From the NCBI GenBank assembly GCA_028752905.1, contig JAQNBH010000004.1, positions 33,239,189 to 33,303,188 on the forward strand: DNA of 64,000 nucleotides, in the 5' to 3' direction. Position 1 is the stretch's first letter; the number at the start of each line of letters is the position of its first letter. This stretch comes from Cladorhizidae sp. MBARI D1340-BT2. Lineage: Eukaryota > Porifera > Demospongiae > Poecilosclerida > Cladorhizidae. A program made the position numbers and the translations under genes. The notes under the pieces are model-generated. The model was not told the DNA's origin. It saw only the letters and a list, made by a program, of their open reading frames with translations, and ran no database searches. Of this stretch, positions 1 to 12,600 are shown piece by piece.

Positions 1-525
1 CTGCCTCACGACACTCCTCATCAGTTGCAGCAGGTCAATGGCTGACTCATGACACCTTGTGCCGGAATAGGCACTCGCTGTTTGGTTTGCACATGCTCAA
101 CAAGTACCAGTCTACTGGGTGGGTGGAATCATTATTGCCTATAACAAGTGAGAATGGGTGTGGCCTTCTGGCTTGAGAGTGGATATGCACCTCAAAGATA
201 TAATTGAATGTAGTACTGGTGACCCCTGAATTAGTGACCCCTGAATTTGTGACCTCCTGAATTTGTCTGATTGTGTCCCCAGACTTTGGGTACATGTAAT
301 TTGGGGCCGGGCCTACAATTTTAGTGCCCAAATAGATCACACCGATTTCCTTTCACTCCTCCCTCTCTTCTCCCCTCCATCTCTCCTCTTCCTCCTCCTG
401 TTTCCCTTCCTCTTCTCCCCCCCCCTCTCCTCCCTGCTTCCCTCCTCTCCCCTTTCCTCCTCCTCACCTGGTAATTTTGTGTTAATGGTGGTTGTGTGTT
501 GTGATCTCTCTGTGTGTGTGTGTAG
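1..525. other. PSME3 intron, left edge; no gene seen
   Basis: Non-coding. Contains a short direct repeat (TGACCCCTGAATTAG/TTTG) near 217-262 and a C/T-rich tract at about 355-475 next to the exon acceptor. Open frames here are low-complexity. Confidence 0.6.
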
Positions 526-621
526 TCTGAGCTGTTCACCATCACCGACATGAAGTGTCTCCATGCCAAACTAAACATCCCCACTCTGGTATGGAACGGA
601 CAAACAGAAGATTTGGATCTG
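526..621 (+). CDS. PSME3: PSME3 exon (first visible): end of N-terminal helix and start of linker
   Basis: Acceptor TGTGTAG lies just before 526 and the donor GTAATT starts at 622. Phase 0 at both ends, 32 codons, beginning SELFTITDMKCLHAKLNIPT. It aligns with the stretch of PA28-gamma before the basic nuclear signal. A pyrimidine-rich tract (about 355-475) lies upstream of the acceptor. Confidence 0.88.
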
Positions 622-3600
622 GTAATTGTAACCAAATCTAATAGTAGTCTTGTTGTTGGTGGTGGTGGTGTTGGTGTAGTACATAGCATTAGAATAGTAG
701 TAGTAGTAATATAATAGAGGTATATAGTGCAGTAGTAGTATAATAGTGGTATTGTATAGTAGTAGCTAGTAGTAGTATTATAGTAGTGGTAAGAGGTAGT
801 ACGTAGTAGTAGTATAGTAGTAGTAGTAGTACAGTAGACCCTCGCTAATCTGAACCCCGTTAATCCGAAAGCTCGCTAATCCGAACTGCATTAGGTAGGG
901 GAAAAACGATTAAAAAAATGCGTACCATTATTGAACTTTGAACCTACCACGAGCCTGTCATACGATGCAGCTGCAGTGATATGGAGAAGAAAAGAGCACA
1001 CAAGAGCCTTACCATTGAGGAGAAGGTCGATATCCTGGCCCAGCTCGGGAAGAAAAGCAAGTTACTATCTGAACAGTATGGAATTGGAGTCTCAACTATC
1101 TCAGACATAAAGAAGAAGGGCAGCGAGTTGTGAGGATGCAAAAGGAAGATGACTGAGATGGGATTCCAGAGATCTGCTAAAAGAATGAGGATGGGAAGAG
1201 ATCAAAATAACTTGTACTCCCACCACCCAGTATTCAACCCACAAAAAATAACACAAATTCAGAGTTCAATATAATGATATTCATACATTTCACTAATCCG
1301 AAAATTTCACTAATCCGAATTACTCGGATCCCCAGGCTATTCGGATTAGTGAGGGTCTACTGTAGTAGTAGTAGTAGTAGTAGTAGAGTGGTAGTAGTAG
1401 TAGAGTGGAATAATATTAGCTACTAGTAGTAATAATATAGTGGAATAATATAAGAGGTGGTATAGTAGTATGTAGTAATATAGTAGTAGTAGTAATATAG
1501 TAGTACAGTAGATCCTCGCTTATCTGGATCCCTTTAACCGATTGCACGCCGTATTCTTAGTACCCGCGGGCAAATTATTCATGAATTAACGAGGTATTTT
1601 ACTTATTATTTTTATATCTTCCGTTCTGCAGGGACTCCACCCATGAAACTTGGGTCATATTAAGCCACATGATAGCTCTACTTCCTGTAAAAAAATCGAG
1701 CCTTCCTTACCAACTGGGCAGAACTAACCAGCATTATAAAACCTTGTCATCTTCTTGGGGGTGAATATTTTCATATTTTCACACTATTATACACACATTA
1801 TAATGCCAACACAAGATGGAGCATCTATTTACAAACCCTCTACCAGCTGCAAAGCCAGTGGGTTGTTTTCCCCATCAAAATGCTAACACATAATAATACA
1901 AAAAAAAAATTATAAGAGAGTGAAAATGCCAACACATACTAGAATAAAACCATAATATTATGTAAGGGAGTGTCTTGGGTAGAGCTCCGGTCTTGCTGTC
2001 ACGGGTAGAGTAGAACTTGCTCAGTCTTGGGTATAGCTTGCTTGGTCTCCGGCATGATATTTCACCATGTTTTTATTCTACACAAACATGAGATACCAGG
2101 ATAAGAATAACACTTGAATACTGGAGAGACGAGAGAAGTAGACGAAGGGACAGGGAACGAGAGAAGTAGACGAAGGAGCAGGGAACAAGAGAGAAGTAGA
2201 CGAAGGAGCAGGGAACAAGAGAGAAGCACAGAAACGAGCAGGGGGTGCATAAACATTACTGATAGTCCACCAAGGTATGGTATTACGAAAACAGTCACGG
2301 CCTGTTGATCCACCACACAAAGGAACCTTACAAAAACAACACTGGGACCTTGCCTCATGCCTGTAACCTTTACTAATGCAAACTACACAGCGCTTCTTTG
2401 CACAGCACTGTGGGAAATGACCTAGTTTTAAATTGAGGCGATCTAGCTGACTATTTGCCTGACTACAACGTTGACCTGCACGCTGCCGAGAAGAGAAAGA
2501 ACCAATCAAAGATTTAGCTAGAACAATCCTAGCTTCTAGATAATTACCCTTCCTTACTGATATTGGAGCTCGGACAGAAGAAAACAAAATAAATGAATTC
2601 AATAAACAAGCTTCTATCAAATTTGTAACCAACAAACCATCAATAGAATTTACATGTACCATAACGCATTAGCTCGAAAAACCGAGTCCTAGGCATTACT
2701 TTACGAACCAAAGATCCAGACAAATCCGAGTGATTAGTGGACCAGTACAATTCTAAGTATGGAAGTGTGGAAACTCCCATTATTATCAACATTCCTACAA
2801 AAGCTTTCATTTCCTCTATATTAGTATCTACCCATGGCCTGGAGAGACTAGCCATCCTAGAAACGTAACTGTTCGTCTCTGCTACTAGGAGTTCCCACAC
2901 TTCAAGAGTAAAAAAAAGGTAAAATGCATCTAAAAATGTACTTGATGCACCAAGCAATGAAGAAGTTGGACCAGCTGTTGCTGTATAGTCCAATTTCAAA
3001 GGAGTTGGCTCCTTTATTTCCCACTTACCTGTGACCTCAGTTAGCCTAGAACCAGTGCCAGATGCTTGGGCAGAACCAGTGCCAGATGCTCGGACAGAAC
3101 CAGTGCCAGATGCTCGCACACGCCTATAACCTCTGGCCCGCCTACTACCAGTACCTTTTGGAGGACCACTAGCAACACTTACGACTCCACTACCACTTGA
3201 GCTGCTTCCCCCTTGGCCAGTACTCCCTCGCCCGCCTCTCCCTCGGCCAGTACTCCCTCGCCCGCCTCTCCCTCGCACAACTCCAGCACCAGTCATGTTC
3301 CCACGCCCTGTAGAGACTTCAGGCAAGGCTTCCTCATCCTCCAATGTAACAAAAGGAGTCATAGATGCCTCATCTCCACTCTCATCATCTGATGCTGTAG
3401 GAAAAGTAGTGGGGAGGGTGGGAAAAACAAGATATATATATATATCAAGTTTGTGGTCAACATTTGAAAATTCAAATTCAAATGAAAATCAACATCAACA
3501 ACTCCAACCTACACTCTTAGCTATAACTTTTTTCCTATAACTATCCTGTCTGAATTTGGAATACCAACAGAATAAGCTAGTATTTGGCAATAGTACACTC

Positions 3601-6600
3601 TCAGTTGACTATGGTAAACAAAGGCTATGAAGCGCTAAGGTTAGAAGAAACTTACAATCGAGAAGTCCATCCAAGCGCGCCTCTTCTCTTAGAGCAACTG
3701 GATCCAGAGTGTTTCCTCGGTATGCATAGATGTCTTCACCTTCTTCCCCAAATGAATCTGACCCAGAATCGCCAGAATCGTTGGCTAAAAGTTGAGAAAT
3801 AACGTCCTCACAGGAGAGCATCTTTGAGCAGTTTTAAAAAAAAGCTCGACCAACAAAAATGGCGTTCAACCGCAGGATTTTTGTTGCACGATGCATCAAC
3901 CGGAAATAATCATTTTCGTGACGTTCTCTAGTCTACTAGGCATGTGCAGAACCCAACCGGGGCTGTTAGCTCGTAACGGTTCATTTTATATATTTTTGTG
4001 TGGCGAAGGATGTAAGGTCTCGCGCCATATGGCGCTTACGGCGTTTAATCGGTTAATCTGAAACCTTGTAAATCCAAATTGCTAACTAAACATTGGCCTT
4101 CCCCTGTACATGCCGCCCAGCTTCGCTCGACACCCAATGCTTGAAGATTGCCTAGTAACAGTAATGTAGTAGCAGTGGTAGTAGTAGTAGTAGTAGTAAT
4201 ACTTATTACTTTAAGATTTGGCAATGATGAAGAACGAAGTATTTCGGTTGAAACGTTGGCTTCAGAACAAAAGAGCTGATTTAAAGATAAATCTTATATC
4301 ATATAATTATTATGATGTCAACTGAGGGTCATCGTAAAGTACTTATATTGGATAGTTAAGGGGGAACTATACCTGAAACTGGGGGGGAAACGTCTGTTGA
4401 TTTATACTGCCCATAACTTTTTTTTAATAATTACTCTGTCCAAATAATTTTATGCTCATATTGTTCCTTGATCTATGTGCTTTCCAATGATATAAAAGAT
4501 TAGTCTATAGGCATATTTTGTCAGAAGATACATGCAGAAACATGAAACATCAAAGGCATTTTAAAAACTGACCACTTCTACCCCACACTTCCCCCTCACC
4601 CATACATGTACATACAAACCAAAAGCTGTAAATTGGTCTGTAGTTTGCCTAAGCTAGCAGCTATTATATGAGCAAGACTTTTTTTTTTTACTTGAAGGGT
4701 TGTCAAGTTATGGTGATTAGAAGAGGTGACCTTTGCAGATTTATCGTTTAGATCGCGTATTCATAATACGGCATCCTGCCATACACTCCCCAGTTTAGTT
4801 ATTGCATTTTTGTCGCGCTGTGAGTCTATGTATTGTCAGACTCAGGGCAGTTCCTATTGGTGCTCACCAGTGGCCATCTTTTCCCAACTCTGACTCAAAG
4901 CTGATATTTTCTCTGCTTGAGAATTGCTCGGAACTATGACATAGCCAAGGAATTTTTTTGATCTCTTGGGATCTATCGACCAGCAAATAGCATTGTAGAT
5001 GCAGCACAGTGGTTTGTGGTTATCAAGCAGATCAATCAACTCTTGTGCTTCAAGGGGGCATTTTGCAGATTCCCTCTGTGAAATCTTACGATGAATCAGT
5101 CTCGAGAACGCTTTGGTCAAGTCATCTTCTCAGAGTCTGCGGCCTTGAAGTGTAGCTGCTGAATACATGACAGGATTTACTCTACTAGGGTGCACTATGA
5201 GGCGCTTACCAACCACATGAAAATCAATGGAATCACCAAATTTCTCCATCAGCTTTTGCTTTAAGGTAAATGTTTTCTTGATTGGTGGATCATCAAGGTT
5301 ACGATCTTGGCTCAACTCTTTCACATCTTCCAATAACTCTGTCAAAAGAGAGGCTTCTTGATCCTTGATAACTTTATTGTTAAATAACCGGAAAAACTGG
5401 TCAATAACTTCTGACCCTAACTCATCCTTCCTGATGTCTTGTGCAGAGGATTTTTTATGATCATAAGCATAGGTGAAGTTCATATAACATGTCTTGTGGT
5501 AGTAAAGATCAATTGCTCATAGGATGCTCCACTGAGTAATACATCCAAACGCTTGGCAGCAGCATAGTACTTGTTCTCCTAATCCTTGATTTTTAAGTCC
5601 ATTTAACTTTTAATCTTTCTGAAAGCATAACCTTCTGAGCATCTCCCAAGACCACCATTGTTATACTCTTTACTGTCAGCACTTGTCTCCAAATTACAGA
5701 TAAAGCAGACATGCTTCTTGTGTGTTGATTCCCTGGGGAATCTATATGATTTGCTGTCTATTCCACTGGGCCCAGGAACAGATTCTGAACCAGATTGCCT
5801 AAGTTGACTGGCCTGAGTTTCCTTTTGTTTCACTCGATTTCGAAATGTGATTTGGCACCCTTTGTGGATAAACATATCCTTGTGGTGACTGGACAGTCTT
5901 GGTGCAGCTAATCGGAATTCAGTATAAGGAGGATGAGAACATACATTCTTATCAACACTCAACCATCTGTCAGCAAGTGCTTGAAGAGATTCCAGTCCAC
6001 TTATTGTTATATTTTAAGATGTCATCCTTGTTTTTGAAAGTTTCATTATACAGCAGGAATACAGCAGGAACCATCTTCTGCCATTAGCTCCTGTACTAAA
6101 AAATGGTATAGCTACCATAGTGCTGATCCTGAATAAATACTTTTTTTTTGTTCAAGTTTTTGGACAAGTTGTGCAATGCAACAAATAACCTAACTCACAA
6201 GACAATTATACGTACCTGTCAATTAATTATTCAAAGGTTGTCCTTTGACACTTTCTGTCATGAAGCCGGACTCTCTTATAACTGGCTGGTTAGTTACTGC
6301 ACAAAGCACATGGCTGGTACAACACACCAGCACTGACACACCCATAAAACTATCTACCACTAATTAACCAACAGGTAAATCACGTTAGCACATACTTTAA
6401 TGGAAGAGGTGGAGTGACAAATGTAGTGTATAGGTAATAGAGGTTTTGTGGCATGACTTGAAGTAGTTTATACACTGTACCTGGGTGATGTGTGTGTCTT
6501 GAATTGTCAATTATCAGTGTAGTTGTCGTTCCTGAATGTTGGAACTGTATTTTGTTTAATTTGTAGATAATATAAATACTAACTATCACTCACCATGTTC

Positions 6601-9600
6601 TATCACACACATATTATGCACATACCCACAATTTACAGTTTAATTATGTCAATGAATTCTTCACACTTTCTGTAATGGATGTCTGGATCAAAGCCCCCAG
6701 GCTAATTTTAAAGGACGTAGGTTACGGATAATGGAACCATTGAGAAAACACTGACAGGAAGGGGGAAAATTAAGATACAAAAGTAAGATAAAAATTAAAA
6801 TAATTTTGGCAGCCATTTTGGATTTTGAGCGGCCATCTTGGATTTTGAGGACAAATCCTAGAAGGCCCCCCGCTAATTTCAAAGGGTATAGGTTCAGAAT
6901 GAGAAAAAACTTTGACAGGAAAAGCTAAGAAAAGCTAAGAGGCTAATTTCAGTAATTTTGGCAGCCATTTTGGATTTTAGCAGCCAATCTTGGATTTGAG
7001 GCAAAATTCTGGGTGGCCCCCAAGCTGATATCAAAGGATAAGGGTTCAAGAAGATGGAACCACTGAGAAAACCTTGACAGGAAAAAATGGCTGTTTTTTC
7101 TTGGCTGGGCCCCCGTCTATTAGCCTTCATCAGGAAAAACGAGTTATACTAGAAATCAAAAACTTTTTTTCTCAACATAAATCTTCGGACGTTTTAATGA
7201 AATGAGCTCAAAATCACCACGCACAGTAGAACCTCAAAGTTAAAAACCCCTCGGCAGAGGAAATGAAAGTTCGTAACTCAGAAATGTCTGAAACTATTAC
7301 ATCATGACGATGTCATTCATATTTAGACGTGTTAATATTTGTACACACCTACTCTTCTGCAGGTACTTCACAACTATTGCCATGTTATGCATGCACGACC
7401 CACTCACCTCCCCACTTGCCTGAGTGCAATGCCATACACTGTGCATGTATTAATGGCTTGTAATTAAATATGTATATATCATTCACCAGGTGTGTCAGTA
7501 CATGTGCACTTATTTCATTCTATAACTTAAGGAAATTAGAAGAGGTATGTTTGTAGGAATCGTGTCTCATCTTTGCTGCTAAAGAATGCAGTTCATATAG
7601 AAGTATCAAGTTCATCAGTGTAGGTAGCCTCAGCTTCCATGCCAAATGAGTGCTGAGAGCTTCTTCTGCCTCACTGTGAGCGATGGTGGCACCAGTTTGC
7701 TCTTTCTCCTCATCTTCGTCAACTACTGATGATGCTTGAACATCGCCTGTTCTATAGCTATCCTTATTGGTCATCTCCCTCACACCAGTCTCAGCTTCGT
7801 ACGGTGGCAAGCCACTCTTCCCACTCAGCATCAGGGACACCTCCTAACTAGTTATATTTTTCAGACATCCCTTGGACATTCTTCCCGTCAGTCTTCTCTC
7901 TGTCTTCCTTAATGTCTGTCATGTTGTTTTGCCAATTCTCAAGTCCTCCTGCCTTCGTCTGACCGATCCACTTTCTTCAAAATATTCGGCTTCTCTTTGA
8001 TGGATGGCTTAACTCGCTTACGTTTCAGTGGGAGAGCTTGAGGCTGCGGCGAAGAAGATAGCGTACAAAGGAAGGTGTGCTTGCAGATGATGAAATTTCA
8101 ACGGGTTTATGCATGGGCAGTCAATATTAAGGTGGTCCTCGAGCGATACTTTACCCATCGGATATTCACTTGCCACTCGGTTGACAGGGGTGTTCGTAAT
8201 TCTGGTGTTCGTAACTGTGAGGTTCAAATGTAACACTGCAAATGTTAATAAGCCTCGACCATTATTGATGGAAGTTGGTGACCTTTTGCCCTTGTAAACC
8301 ACCAGGCCTGACAGATACACAATATTGAATCAAATTGAACACCTGGATGAATGTCGTGCTGACTCGGCATAAATCCATAGGGCTGTGTCAGTGAATCGTT
8401 TCTTTGTCGAGACAGTTAGTCAAGACTCCTTGTGCAACTACAAGGCTGCCGGCCAGGTTGGAGGCACAGTCATCTCCGGCAGTGCAGTGGAACCTGTTCT
8501 TGCAGAGCGAGAATGCAAGCTAGACAAAGCTTGCTTGATAGTGTGCTGGCATTGAGCCAGTAGCCTCAAGTCTAGGCACTAATCTGTGGCCTTATAAAGG
8601 AGTCAGCACATGCCGCCTTCTGAACGTCACCGAACCCTGTAAGTATAGCCTATAGCTGCTAAATAATCAGGTGACCTCTGTCTGATCTTGCCAAGTGTAG
8701 CACTCTGTGTTGATTCTGGCAATGGTTTCCTGCTTGCCTCCTCCCTAGACTTGCAGCAAATTTGGTGACTTGCAGCTGCTGCTTGAGCACATAAGCTTCC
8801 ATCTCTGCACCAACAGAGAGCTGCACTCCACTCTCACCAGCATGCTCCCCATGGTGGCAGTTGCCTTGCACGTCTTAGCTGGTAACTGTCGGAAACAACT
8901 AGCAAATGAGAGTTTGATTTGAAGGTTTGGGGGGGCGGGGGGGAGTTGCTATATATCATTAGTTCTCTTTTGTCTTCCTCAATTCCCTTACCAAGTGGTC
9001 TCCCAGAGACACTTCCCTAGTTTTGTGCATTATTAGTGGTCGCTCCAGAGGTGGAGAAGGAGAAGAGACCATGCCATGCGTAGCCAGTCATTGGCAAGAT
9101 AATTCAGTGTTGGCTTGAGGGCAGTCTCTTCATCCATACCATACTAGTGCACATGTGTACACTATACTAGTGCACATGTGTACACTATACTAGTGCACAT
9201 GTGTACACTATACTAGTGCACATGTGTACACTATACTAGTGCACATGTGTACACTATACTAGTGCACATGTGGTACACTATACTAGTGCACATGTGTACT
9301 CTATACTAGTGCACATGTGTACACTATACTAGTGCACATGTGTACACTATACTAGTGCACATGTGTACACTATACTAGTGCACATGTGTACACTATACTA
9401 GTGCACATGTGACACACTATACTAGTGCACATGTGTACACTATACTAGTGCACATGTGTACACTATACTAGTGCACATGTGTACACTATACTAGTGCACA
9501 TGTGTACACTATACTAGTGCACATGTGTACACTATACTAGTGCACATGTGTACACTATACTAGTGCACATGTGTACACTATACTAGTGCACATGTGTACA

Positions 9601-12600
9601 CTATACTAGTGCACATGTGGTACACTATACTAGTGCACATGTGTACACTATACTAGTGCACATGTGTACACTATACTAGTGCACATGTGTACACTATACT
9701 AGTGCACATGTGTACACTATACTAGTGCACATGTGTACACTATACTAGTGCACATGTGGTACACTATACTAGTGCACATGTGTACACTATACTAGTGCAC
9801 ATGTGGTACACTATACTAGTGCACATGTGTACACTATACTAGTGCACATGTGTACACTATACTAGTGCACATGTGGTACACTATACTAGTGCACATGTGT
9901 ACACTACACTAGTGCACATGTGTACACTATACTAGTGCACATGTGTACACTATACTAGTGCACATGTGTACACTACACTAGTGCACATGTGCTACACTAC
10001 ACTAGTGCACATGTGGTACACCACAGAAGGTGATCTACTTTGCGGCATTTATTTATCAAGTCCTGTTCATTTCCATGCCCACTGGATAGGCTCCAGGCAT
10101 CTCTTCCAAACGGGTTCAAACTGAACTGGATTTCTCTGGAAGTCGGGAGTGCATCGCAGGCAAGATCCTCTGGTTTGTCATGTTCCTTTGTGGGCACACC
10201 CGGAAGCTTCCTGCCTCCTCATTGCATTGCACTACTTCGTCACTTTCACCACAAGCACTGCCCCTCACCCCTCAACCAGCACGGCAATGTCTGGTCGCCT
10301 TGTTTTCAGGTCCGAGACCACCGGAACCTGAGGGGGACCAGAACCTGAGGGGGACCGGAACCTAAGGGAGGCCGGAACCTAGGGAGACCGGAACCTGAGG
10401 GGGACCGGAACCTTAGGGGGACCAGAACCTGAGGGGGAAGAAGCCACCTACCCATTCCCAATTAGCGTAATATATCAATGCATGCATGGAATCTGTTATC
10501 CAAACCCATTAGGACAGAGGCGTGGATGTTTGAAATGTTTGCACACAAACATGCATGCCTGCTGTGGACCAAGTAGCTGAGAGAGCATTCCTCTGGCCGG
10601 GGCACTCTGTCACACTATGTGGGAGCTGCCTGGTAATTGCAGTAGGCTGACTTAGGAAGGCCTGCTTCAGGGGGTCTGCCTCCATTTTTTAATATGTATA
10701 TTATTATTATTATTTTTTTGCAAAAACTTGTGATTGCCACTTTATACTACTCTGCAAACTTCATGGTATGGACTTGATATATAGCTCAAAAGAAAGGTCT
10801 CTCTGTGTGCTCTCTTTTGATACTTCATAGTTACTATAGCTAAAGTGGAGGGAACCTCAGAACCTGAATGCCTGATTTTGCCACATAAATATCTCTAGAT
10901 TGCCAAGTGCTTGCCAACTGGCTAGTTTGACCACGTACTTAAGTTTTAGCGCCTAATGAAACCACTCATTGCATAGAGTAGGGCTTCCTCTAGCCATTGG
11001 TGCTAATTTCAACTCTCGTACTACTATCTTTGATGGGATGGTTGACAGAGGGTATCTACCATTTAGGTAGGAGGGTAAAGAAAACTGTAGTTTTGACTTT
11101 GGAGCTCTATAAATTCTGCAGACTTCACTCTTATGACCTTGATGCATAGCTCAAAAGATAGATCTCTCTGTGTGCTCCCTTTTGGTACTAAAAACTGTTG
11201 CATAGATACAACCATACCCAAGGTACACGCAGTCAAAATTGAGGGCCTCAAAACCAGCGCACATTTCTAACTCCTGAGATTGGAAAGTGGAAGACTAGTA
11301 CCTGTGGCTAGAGGAAGCTCTAATGAGTGTTATAATTATGCGTAAGTAAGTGGTCTAGCGTGCGGGTGGAAAATAAAATAATTTTGCAAGCAGCGCTTGA
11401 CCACGTACCTACGTTTTAGCGCCAAATGGTTGTATAGAGGAGAGCTTCCTCTAGCCACTAATTTCAATAGTCTTGCACTTTTTAATTAATAGCCAGAACT
11501 AAACTTGGGCAGGATGTTTTGAGGCCCTCAATTTTGACTGCATGTACCTTAGGTATGGCTGTACCCATGCAACAGTTTTTAGTATCAAAAGAGAGCCGCA
11601 CGCAGGGAGATGAGGTATAGATCAAGGTTGTGCACAGAGTGATGCCTGCATATTTTTAACACAGCGGGTTTACCAGACGCTTACAATTAATCAAAGTTCA
11701 AGTGTCAAACAGCACATGATGTGGTCCAAATAAGAGGAAACACATGTGATGTTTGATTTTAGCGTTGACTGGTTTACCAGGGAAGTGTAATGTCATGCAT
11801 TGACATCACATAAAGCAGTTTAACTCGGTCAATTTTTGTCCGTAGTCAATAATTTTTGTGTAATCTGAAAGCTCTTGCATTGCTCTGTATTTTGAATAGT
11901 CCAGTCATTTCCTGATGAGATATAGTCGGTCACCTTGACAGCAAAAATGAAATTGGGATAATGGGGGAAATAAGGGAAATAAAATTGTTTTATGAAACAC
12001 TGTAATTCCGATCTGTAGGTACACTGATACCACCATAAAAGGCAGGTGTAGACCAGTGGTTGGGAGCAAGAGCCCATATTTTTTTAATGACTTTTGTGGT
12101 TTTGCAATTAGTTTAACACGACTATTTGTAACATCACTGGAAAGCACACAGAATGGCTACCTTTTGAGACCAAAATCTTTGAAAATGAATGAATGGAGTA
12201 TTAAAAAGTTATAATATTTAAAAAATTTAAACACGAGAAATGGTCTCTTCTACCTTGTAAGCTGTGGTGGTGAAGAGCTTAGAAACCACGTCAAGAGTGC
12301 TGGAAGAAATGCTACACAAACACGTATAAATATGCTGCAGTAGAATTTGTAATAGCAATTGACCAGCGGGTTGAGGAGTCCCTTCTTGAGTGTATTCACG
12401 GAGCAAACTTCTATTTAAATGCTGACGAGTGTACAGTCTCACTGTCGAGCTTCTGTTGTTGGGCTGAAAAGGGAGTGGCAGTAGAGCACTTCATGGATAT
12501 CATCCCTTCAAAGACGACTGGTGCCAGCACTAGACACTCTGGTGATTACTTGCAGCAGAAGAATGTGCCGCTCGGCAAGCTTGTGGGCGTGGGATTTGGT

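Larger units (their letters stand above)
1538..4052 (-). mobile_element. piggyBac element relic (2515 bp) flanked by TTAA
   Basis: Bounded by TTAA on both sides. Inverted ends are CCGATTGCACGCCGTA (left) and CCGATTAAACGCCGTA (right, reversed). Carries a minus-strand transposase relic with its middle deleted. A 30-bp repeat lies near the left end. Confidence 0.85.
1506..4105. mobile_element. Second pogo-like terminus, split by a piggyBac insertion
   Basis: After TA at 1504-1505 comes CAGTAGATCCTCGCTTATCT, a diverged copy of the 832 terminus. It breaks at TTAA 1534-1537 and resumes after TTAA 4053-4056 as TCTGAAACCTTGTAAATCC, matching the next bases of the 832 element. The far end was not found. 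Confidence 0.65.

Noticed and set aside
2640..3362. RG-rich protein as a host RNA-binding gene
   Set aside because: The same frame runs into piggyBac domain sequence, and the whole lies between TTAA-flanked inverted ends; the RG region is the transposase linker.
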